In this document: piece after piece, positions 11,136 to 22,000 of the stretch
How positions within the stretch are numbered: the first letter of the stretch is position 1
Layout: every line of letters starts with the position of its first letter
Assembly (NCBI RefSeq): GCF_020184175.1
Contig: NC_065530.1
Coordinates: 62,783,260 to 62,847,259, forward strand
Direction of reading: 5' to 3'
DNA length: 64,000 nucleotides
Origin: Aphis gossypii
Lineage: Eukaryota; Arthropoda; Insecta; Hemiptera; Aphididae
Notes under the pieces: generated by a model
The model's database searches: none
What the model was told of the DNA's origin: nothing
What the model saw: the letters and a program-made list of their open reading frames with translations, nothing else
Made by a program: the position numbers and the translations under genes

Positions 11136-14100
11136 GTCATAAGATAACAATGATGTTTTCATTGATTTTATATACAATTATTAAATTTTTAAGCGTATCA
11201 TAGTGATCTGGTGCTTAATCTATATTAGGTATATTGATTTTTACAGTAATATCGTGGTAGAATCTAAAAATAAGCAATTTTTTGTTTTATCAAAAGACTA
11301 CCCAACTTTATCTTATCGAAGCAAAACAACACAACAATTTATAAAAAATTATTAAAAAATTATATGAAGTGTTTCTCAAAAATAATAATTTAACGGAGGC
11401 CGATGCAACATAAATGTTTAATTAAAATTACCGTATATTATAAGGTGTATAATAGTCATTAAAGTATATTGGTTATTTATATTTAGAAGTTTTCGTGATT
11501 TCTTTCGGTTTTTTTTACTTAGTGTTGTCACAGTAAAACTGATAGAGATTAGAGATATATAGTCACTCACATTAACTATAAAGACACTTGAAAATACATA
11601 ATATTATACATAATGTTTAATGGTGATGACTGATAAGTATATTTTTAAACAGTGTGTGGCTGACATATTTAAAAAAAATGTTAATATTGTTTTGTATTTT
11701 TGAGTATTTTATTTCATTTCATATAATTAATTACAGCAGTTGCTAAATGCGAATACAATATGAGTGCGCACAATTTAAACTAGAATGTACGTATCATATG
11801 TCTATGACATAACATTGCTGTAATAACAAAAGAGTTATTTTTGATCGTTTTATTTAATAACATAACAAATTTCAAAAATTTAATAATTGTAAATCTTATT
11901 ACGCTAGTTTTTAAGGTTATCGTAATTCAGAGAATACTCGAAGGTTTAGATTTTAGATGAAGAATAATTATTTTGGTTGTCTAAACACGAGCGTAAATAA
12001 ACAAAAAAGGTACTTACCATTTAAGAATAAACGATGTCCAATAAATTATTAATGCTATTAATATCAAATGCGATCATAACGTTTGTAATGTACTTTAATT
12101 ATAGTGCGCAATTAGAGCTAATATATAGAAGGAGATAATTTATTTTATCACATAAATTTATTAAGTTTTCTTTTACTTTTTTTTTTCAAACAATTTAGTA
12201 AAACAGAAATTGGGATGCAAAATAAAGCCACACCTTATCTTTTTATGCAAAACTGTGCGCTTTATAAATTTATAATGTTTATTGGTTATTGTAAACTTGA
12301 ATAAATATCACATTATTCTATCGAAGAACACACATTATTTAAAAATCTATAAACGTTTAAAAAAAATATATTTATATTTTTAAATAATTTTTAATACTTT
12401 TATCGTTGGATTTTTTTTAAGTTGTTACTCTTTTTTTAAATGACAATATATGTTTTTCTTTTTTTGAAGCAGAATATTTTTTGGAGTATTTTGGTGCATA
12501 TGCATACAAATTGAAATTCAGATGAGTAGTCTATGAGTAATAAGTGTTTTTTTTTAAAAAAAAAAAAATGTTTTATTTCGACTGGAAATAATGTAAAAAA
12601 AAATATTGTAAAATTACTTTTATGGGTTCTGAAATAATTAGTGTTGTCCGATAAAATTCTTTCCCTGTATATGTACATAATATACACGCTGTAGAGATTA
12701 CTAGCTGTTTCAGTGAATGGGTGAATTTTAATATCATAATATTATGTAAATTAGATTAAATAATTGGCTTAAATTTATTACGTTGTTGAAATTTAGGAGT
12801 TCTAGTTTCCATTTAAAAGGATGAGAATTATTGAACGAATAGAATTTTGGTTATCAATACACATTTTATATGCTTACAACTCACTACAACCACATAGGCA
12901 TTATTAATAGTTTGTACTTTTTAGAATGTTTGTAAAATATTTTTTTTCTGTGGACATTACTAAATTTACTGTTTTTACAGGGATGAGGTATTTTATAAAA
13001 CTTGTTTAATAATATTAATTTGGTTTGAATGAGTTGAGTCAAAGTTAGACCTTCGTCAAGTATATTGAACAATAGAAGGTGTTATGAAATACTGGTGGCC
13101 TAAGTTCTTACCATAATATAAAGAGTGAAAGTAAAATGTAATGGTTTTTCTTTAATAGTTAAGTTTAAATTAAATAATTATTAAATAAATAATATTTTAT
13201 TTTTCATTTGGAAAACAATTGGTATGAAAATTCACAAATTCATCAAGTTAAAATTTATAATTTTTTGGATAAAATTGTCATTTACCAATTTATATGTATT
13301 TTTATTAATTTTTTTTTTTTAAGCAGAGATTGTTTTTTTCTTAAACGTTATAAAAATTGTATTTACATATTTTAGAAATTTATACAAGAATGTGGTTACA
13401 AGTTATGCATATTATTTTCTAACATTTATAGTGTTTCACGTTCGTAAAATTTAACTAAATTATGAAACAGGATAAGTTATAATTTATAAAATTATAACAT
13501 TGTTAAATATTTATAGTGGTAATTAAGTTTTTATTTTTATGTTATATTCGTTGCAATCATATTTATAAATACATTACTATAGTTATTTTTGTATTATATT
13601 TAAGCCTGGTAGTACTATTTTAGCACATAATTAAACTTCTATATAATTAAAAAAAATATAACCAATCTTTACGTATTATAACATATTATCCATGTGTCAT
13701 GTGTGTATTGAATACACAATATTATAGGTTATAGTACCATACATAACTATATGTATAACATATTACATGTGTCATGTAGCTATGTAGGTAGGTACTCAAA
13801 AACATTATAGAATTTTGTTAATAATGAATAGTTTCTTTCATTTTCATATATAATAAATAAGAATGTAGAAAAAACAAGGAAAGAAAACCTTAGACAATTA
13901 AGATATGACTTGTCTACGTCTTCCAAACTCATAGTATAGCAAATTGTATTTTTCCTCTGTTATTTTAATATTAGAGTGAATTCTCCAATTATACAATTTA
14001 AATGTAAAAATATTATTCAGGGGTAAATATTACCCTCATGTAAGGGTTTCAATTTTTTTAATTTACAAATGTGGAAATTTTAAAATACTAATTACTTCCT

Positions 14101-14140
14101 CCTAAATGAAGATACTTTTACAGTTTAATATAGACTATAC
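11136..14140. other. AT-rich intergenic DNA
   Basis: No gene seen. Open frames here are low-complexity Lys/Phe/Ile sequence. An interrupted T and A run lies at 12547-12569. Confidence 0.55.
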
Positions 14141-14428
14141 CAGTGGTTCTCAATCTTTTTAGTACAACCATCCAAATTTCCCCCAAAAGTCTTTCGCGAC
14201 CTACATTGTTTCACTTTTTAAAAAGTAGTAAAAAAAATAAATTGTATTATATAAATATCTGTACATTTTTATTAGGTATTTAGTATGAATTATTATTTAT
14301 TACCTACGTAATTTTTGGTACTTAATTGCTATAATAATATAAGCATATTTAATATTAATTTAACATAAATTTCTTGGAATCTATATTATTCAAAACAATT
14401 TTCGTGACCCACACTTTGAGAAACGCTG
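14141..14428. mobile_element. hAT-like non-autonomous element (288 bp)
   Basis: Begins CAGTGGTTCTCAATC and ends TTTGAGAAACGCTG; the inverted ends agree at about 11 of 14 positions. Flanks GACTATAC and AACTATAT match at 6 of 8 bases, as expected for an old 8-bp target duplication. CAGTGGTTCTCAA-type ends are typical of hAT elements. The interior is non-coding. Confidence 0.75.
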
Positions 14429-15972
14429 AACTATATAGTAATGAAAATCGCATGTATCATGACATAGGTTAAAATTTAAACGTAAATTATATTTTGAATA
14501 TTTGTCATTAGTAAACATAGGTTATAGGGTAGGTAGTAGTACATTTTAGTATTGAATATTTTATTTTAAATTGTTTGAGCACTGTACATATTTTTCATTG
14601 GATTATTCTTATTCAAAAAATGAAAAATTTAACTTAAAATGTAATAGATATTTTAAATATACATAATACGTTAGAAAAGATAGTAGGTAATGGTATAAAT
14701 TATAATTCCTCCGGATCGATTTTTGTTGAAGCTAAATTTTAATTTTACAATGATTAATCGAGTGTAATTTTTAATTATAAATATAATTCATTACATTTTA
14801 ACAGAATTAAATATTAATGTAAAATACAAATATACAACAAGTTTTATTCATATTTTAATTTTAAAGTTTTCATTTTGTCACAAACAATAATTATTATTAT
14901 TCATGTATACAATAAACTATGTCGAATGTAGTTATAGAACATTTTTTATTGAGATTACGTATTTAAACACTTTTTTACCTTTAGTAGGTAGGTATATTTA
15001 AACATCCAAGTTATATATAAATTATTCTAGATTACAATGAAAGGATGATTTACACAAAATTCACTTGAATAAATTATAAAATAATAGAAAAATATTTTTT
15101 TAATCACTTATGCATAATTTATAAAAGTTATTAGCATTTTGGTTATTTTTCTCGAAATTAAAATAATAAAATGTATTAAAAATAATTTAAATAGATATCA
15201 AAGTAAAAAAGTTATCTATATAATATACCTACCTACCTATATTATAATGGTGATTTTGTTTATTTATTTATATTAGTAATAATACTTATTATTAATACTA
15301 CTTGGTTAAATATTGTATGTTAAGTCCATATCAGATAGGTTTTACCTACAATTTATAGTATTTTAAAGTATTTAAATATTTTTACAGCTTTTAAGCATAT
15401 CTTGTACTCTCCGTTAGGAGGTTGGATTAGTTATATTGGCTTCTAAAATAGAAAAGCTAGGAGTATTACAAAGGCCACTGAAACGATAGGTTATATTAAC
15501 GTAACTTAACCGAAACGATATAACAAAATTAACGAATAGAACATTAATTTATTGTAAAGTTTATACAGTTAAATTATAAAATCAGTCATTTGAGTTTTAA
15601 TTACATTATAGTATCTATAAAACACACGTGATTTGTAATATTTTTCTTTTATGTGATTTTTAGTAATACTCTATTTTACGCAAGATTGAACGATTTCAAT
15701 GGTTTTTCGAATTTGTTGTCCCAAAAGTAAATCGGAAATCAATGTATACAATATAAGTATACTATAATATTTAGTAGTTTTATCTTATCAAAATATGTGT
15801 TTCCCAAACAATTTTGTATTCCCATAAAATAATGATTACTTAAAATAATTGAAATTGTTTTTAAACATTAAACATCTATTTTGGTTTATAAAAACTATAT
15901 TCATAAACTTAATTTAGTTATAATTTTTATAAAGTATAATTAATATTTGTATTAATTAATTATAACTTAAAT
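14429..15972. other. AT-rich intergenic DNA
   Basis: Nothing supportable is seen between the hAT-like element and the 3' end of the membrane-protein gene. Confidence 0.5.
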
Positions 15973-15978
15973 TTAATA
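15973..15978 (-). terminator. Candidate variant polyadenylation signal
   Basis: ATTAAA on the minus strand, about 20 bases after the stop of the membrane-protein gene. A canonical AATAAA occurs only farther on, near 15548. Confidence 0.3.
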
Positions 15979-15997
15979 TGGTTCAAGTCTTGAGTAA

Positions 15998-16089
15998 TTA
16001 TTGTGTTTTTGATATACTTGCTATATTTTTTGATTCCGATGAATATTCATATTCAAATAGTTTTTCAGTTTTGTCATTTTCTTCTTTAT
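15998..16089 (-). CDS. Exon 5 (terminal) of the membrane-protein gene
   Basis: Acceptor TAATTTAG precedes base 16089. Two bases complete an Asp codon, then 29 codons (KEENDKTEKLFEYEY to SISKTQ) and TAA. Confidence 0.7.
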
Positions 16090-19000
16090 CTAAATTAATG
16101 TTAAATATTTAGAGAAAAATTGTATTAGGTATTTCATAATACAATAAAAAATATAATTTAAAACATTGTACGATATTATTACCTTGTAATGGTTTATATG
16201 TTGTCAAATGAATAATTGGTTCATGATCATTTTGTTCTTCGTATTTCACATTTTTGGAACTAAATAGAAAATAATAGAATTAGAATTTAATTTTAGGTTT
16301 TTAAATCGAATAATATTATACTATAATAATCGTAATTATTTCTGTTAATAAACTAGGAAAAAAAGTGAAAACATTTTTAAAATTAGTTCAGAAGCATTCC
16401 TTTGATAAGTATTTTTAAATAATTTTTTTTATAAAAATCGCATAAAAAAATATGTTTTGGGGAGGATGTGCATCTTTTGCAAATTCCAATAGTAAAGAAA
16501 AATAATATAATAAATACTCAATGTCTTTACTACTAATTAAATTGAAGTATATAAGATACTTAAAATTATCATTTATTCATAACTAACAGCTTTTGAACTT
16601 TTTTTTTACAATTGGTATTATTATTATTTGTATATTGTAATACTTACATTCTACGGCCACCTTCGCTGAATTTTGGAAATAGATTCAAATGAAACAATAA
16701 TTTATCTGCATCTGAGTGCTGAAGATTGTTTTTTAACGAAGTAATTATCTCGGAACTATGTTCTTCTTCATCTTCTTCAGCTAAATAAATTTAATATAAT
16801 ATATTATTGTACTTAAAATCATTATCAATAAATGTTTTAAGGATATTTTAGTATTAAAACAATACAAGTAACTTTTTTTTCATCAATTTTAAAATTATTA
16901 ATTTATCACAATTAAAACATTATACACCTATTATATATTATACATTTAATGACATCTACATTCGAGACAAAATGGTTGAAAGTAGAGTGTTTTAGAAGCT
17001 ATAAGATTTATGTTTAATGTAAATGTTTTAGAATATCTTATAAGAATGTATAGTGAAATCTATGACTATTGAATTGTAATTATTATTATTTAAAAAGTAT
17101 TATTATTTTTCATAGTTGTAATTCAACTAATTTATTATAGAAACATAATAAATTTAAAGTTGTAAAGTTTTACTCAACTATATTTTAAATTATGTTATCA
17201 TTAATACTAAAAAAAAAAAAAAAAATTAGCAAATCAATAGTAATAAAGATTTTTTAATCAGGTTCTCATTAAAGAAATGCTTTGAATTTAGTTATTTTAT
17301 TAATTGTTTGAAATTTATCAATATTTATATAATATATGATCATTAAGAATTTAAGTAAAAGTTATATATATGTAACCTAACCTATTCATACCAAAAGGAT
17401 ATACAATTAATATATTATTGATTGATATTTCTGATTGACATTATAGCAAGTGTTTACGATAACAATTTTGAATATTTTAATAAGTATTTGCTCACCATAA
17501 TGTTATACTTATTTTGTATTATTATATAATACTAACAAATAATATTATAATTTTTATTATTTTGTTTTGTATAATAAATTACCAACCTTGTACATTTTCG
17601 TGTTCGCTGTCCGATAATGGATAAATGTCTAACATTACACTTATTGGTTTTTTGTTTCTTTTATTTTTAACTTTTTTTGGTTTTGGTGTATCTGGTACAG
17701 GATAACCATTATTAAAAGACGGTGGACGGAATATTACATCAGTATGTGATGGTATACTTGCTGAACCTTCTTGTAGCGTAAGGTCTAAAGGAACGCTATT
17801 CTCAAAGTCCATCGAATAACCGGCATTGGGGTTAGGTGGCTTCATAAAGTCATCCGGTAATGAACTAATAGGTGGTGTCAAGTATACCGGTGGACCAAAT
17901 TTGTTTCGGAATCTCCTCGAATTGGTACTTGGCATATTTACATCCGGGAGAAATCTGTTGACTTCTTCTACCGGTCTGATAGGATAGTACTGAGGGCTAG
18001 ATTCTTGTGCTATCATGTACTCCGGAACATTTGCCTTAAGAGGGGGTCCGGTCACGTACTTCATCACGTCCAAGATGCTCTTTGGCGGGAATGGCGCTCG
18101 ATAGGCTGCCAATTGTGGAAAGTCCGATCTCCGATTGAACCCGTATATACCTTCGGCATATTCGAGCTTATTGTTTTTATTTGAATTAGTTCTCCAATAA
18201 TTTGAGTCGTATGATAAATACGTCGGCCGTTTCGGTGTCAGCTGTGGATAAAATCGCATTTGCCTACCGGTCTCTAATTTACCATCATCGATTCTCTTGG
18301 CAATAACTACATCGTCCGCCGGAGCATGTGTTGTATAGTTCTCGGCATTTTGTATACCCAGAACTGCAGCCAGAAGCCCGTCTGTTGAACGGTTAGCTGT
18401 TTGTGTAGTCATCGTATTTTTTTCTTTTACATATTTTGCGTAACTCACTATTGGTCCAGTAGATGCACTTTGAGTTGTGTGAATTGTATAATCATAGAAC
18501 GAGAAGTACAGCTAAAAGAAACATTTATCATGTAAATTAATATATTTAATTAATTTAAAAATGAAATAGTGCAATTACATTAAAATTCAATTATAATTCA
18601 ATAAAATATTATTTATAAAACTTAATATTTAGTTATTTGTTTTCTTATAAGCATTGATCATAAATGGAATATATGTTTGAGTATCTAACATCTATATTTG
18701 ATATATATATTACATCCATTATATCGCCCTTTCAAATCTACAGAGCAGGAGAATGATATCCACATTTTTTTTTAGATTTTACATTGAAATGAGGATCACA
18801 TTGGTAAAATATATGTGTACTTATATACTTATCTTTTAGAAAAGAAAAAATCCAAAAGAATAGGGTTTTTTCTCATTTTTAATTTCTTAATACCAATTTT
18901 TTAAGAAATTTTCAATATAATATTTTTGAGACAAATATTAATTATTCATAGATAAACAATCAACAAAATAAAAATCCTGTTAAGAACTGTTTATTATAGT

Positions 19001-22000
19001 TATTCTATAGAATAATTCATTATTGTCATTAAATTTAACAGTACTCGTTTCATTAATCATTGCCAACCAACAAACAGAGATTTATTAATTATCATTTTAA
19101 TTAAATTGCATAATTTAATCTTTTCATTTTAACACATAATAATTACAATAAGTCTTAAATTTATGTTTTTTTTTTTTATTTAATTATATAATTAACGGAG
19201 TACCTACTATTTCACTACTTAAATTTAAAATTTAGTATTGTAATTTTAAATCTCTTGTATGAACTATGCACCGTTTAATTCAGTGGACATAGAGAGTCAT
19301 TTTTTATGTATAAAAATATTTCGCAGGACAGTATAGTCAGTTTCATTAGGTTCTGCGAATCTAAAGAAATTCAATATGGTAATTAATTCTTTTTTAAATT
19401 GAATTAATTTTTCAATTTTTTTTATTCATTTTTATAACCAGTTCGTGTTAATTTTTAGTCATTTTTTTTACTTTTTTAAAATATAAACATACTTATTTTT
19501 GCTTTAAAATCCGAGCCTTAGTAGTTAGTAATAATTATATTTTAAAATAAAAGTATCCACAATAGATTTCAGTATTTTATAACATTATATTTTTAATCAG
19601 ATTATTTTGAATAAATAACATTGTGTTATATATATTACATAATATATGTTTCTTAAATATAAAATAAAAATACTATAAATAGATTATCATTCTAATGACG
19701 AATATTCCATTAGACGACCGTTTGTTCAGCCACAGGGAAGAAAATAAACACTTTCAGTTATCCTTGTTCAAGTATCAATTGCGTTTATTTTACATTGATC
19801 ATTAGTGACTAACAGTCTAATGACTAATGTATGGAAAAACCATTATTGGTAGAAAATTAGAATATAAGGATTAGTAGAGCCAAATGAAAATTAGTTCACT
19901 TGTGTTGAGTTAATAGATAAGTTCTATAATATTTCTATTTCTTAACAATAATCAAGAAAAATGGCTGCTAAATTCAGTATGGTAAGTTAAATTTTCTTGT
20001 AAATATTCAATCTTTTATTTTATTTTTTCAATCGTATTTTATATTATACATAAGATCTATATGAATTGTGTTTCTTAAATTTTTAAATATCAAATAATTT
20101 AAAATATAATACATTTTACATATTATGGTAGTAGTAACTAACAGTATAATAAATTTATATAAAACCTTTCTTTTCAATAAATATTAAAAACAGTATTTCA
20201 TAACCAAAAATAAGTTATTTGTAAAATACATTATACGTCGTACCGATCACAATGTATTGTCTCCGTCTTACTAAATCAGTAAATAGTCTTAACTATTTTA
20301 TATTAGACGAATCCATTTTTTCATCATCCTAATATAATTTGTATTATTGTTATTTAAAAATTTATCAACAATACTCTTGATAATATTTTTAACATTAAAT
20401 GTCTAATATATCACTATATATTCACTCTATTAATAAAAATAACATAGTAAATTGGATTCTTCTAAACGTAAAATTCTCTTAGTTTATATTTTTGATAACG
20501 TACTGAACAATTTATGATCAGTCATAATAATTATAATAAGTAATTACTATTTTAATATTTTATAGTTCTCTCTATTTAAAGTTTTAATAATCGATTTATT
20601 CAAATGAGTAGTAATCATTATAGATTCACAAAACCGGGTACCTATATGGTTTTCATTCTATCTTTTAGATCATGATGTGCTTGGCAGTGTTGAATGCTGC
20701 ATTGGCAATGCCAGCCGCACAACCAGCTGGAGTGGAGAATGAAAATATGAAACCTGCAGAAACATCGCATGTCCACTTGCCATTTTCGTTTGGTTTTGGT
20801 GCATATCCTGCACAATACGCGCCATACGGATTCAGAAGTGGTTTAGGTATTAAATTATTTCAAATAGTTTCTACTTTTTTAAAAAATTTAAGGAGAATGT
20901 ACATAATAAATATGAATATTTTATTTTGTTTTTGATGATAATAGTACTATTTCATTTGCAGGTATTTCTGTTGGCTACCCCAATGTCTACACTCACGGAT
21001 ACGGTTATTCGGACGACTACCCCTTTCTATTAAAATAGGTTAATTTTAAGATACAACGATCACATTCTTATACAATATCAAAAAAAAATTTAAAATTCAA
21101 ACTTATTTTTTAAATTCTCATTTTATGTAATGGCTTAAAATAAATACAAAAAATATCAGGTTCAGATTTAATTTTTTTTTTGTCCTATGAGTTTGTTGTT
21201 GAAAAAATACAAATATATATTTTAAGTTTGATAAAAACAATTTAGTTTAATCACAGACTCAAAGGTTATGTCTATAAAATGTTGTATTAATTGAATTTGA
21301 AATTATTATGTTTTTATTATTGCTTAATTCATTTAAAAACATATCGTTAATATTACCGCTTTACATTTAATATCTCATTATAAATCACTAGCATAAGTCG
21401 TTAGAAAGTTCATCTTTGAAAGTTTAAATAGTTTATACAATAAATAATAATTATTTTTACTATTTAGTATGACATAAATTGATCTTTGGTCTATTATAAA
21501 CATAATAATATTAGTGTTATGGTATAATACTATTATTGTATATTAGGATTATAATTAGTATTATAGTCTTATAAACATAGATCATAAATGGAATATATGT
21601 GTGGGTATCTCATACAAATTTGATATCGGGTTCAATTAGTAGAGTTATGGAATTATCGTATTTTTGAAGAAGATATTTTCAGAACGTATTTACTCTGAAC
21701 AAGTTAGTATTACAAGAGGAGTAAGATGATGCAGTAGCTTTAAAATAAAAATAAAAAGTCTATTATTTTCCGATTTTATTATAAATAGGATAACCAATAA
21801 ATTAGCAAATAAATTAGCACCTTTTGTTTTTAGAAAATTATTATTCGTCATAATTTATTATTATTACAAATACTATTTTTAAAAAGTTCTTGGAATAGTC
21901 ATATTTTTAAAATCAATATATTATTTAGAAGTGATGTTGATGAGATTTATTATTTTTAGTTACAGTTATTTTGTCAATCTTTGACCATCCAAATGTTTTA

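Larger units (their letters stand above)
18705..21490. repeat. Segmental duplication, copy B
   Basis: Counterpart of 7853-11135, lying in intron 1 of the minus-strand membrane-protein gene. It contains the second small secreted gene. It lacks about 565 bases of intron 1 present in copy A and has an unrelated segment at about 19210-19455. Confidence 0.85.
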
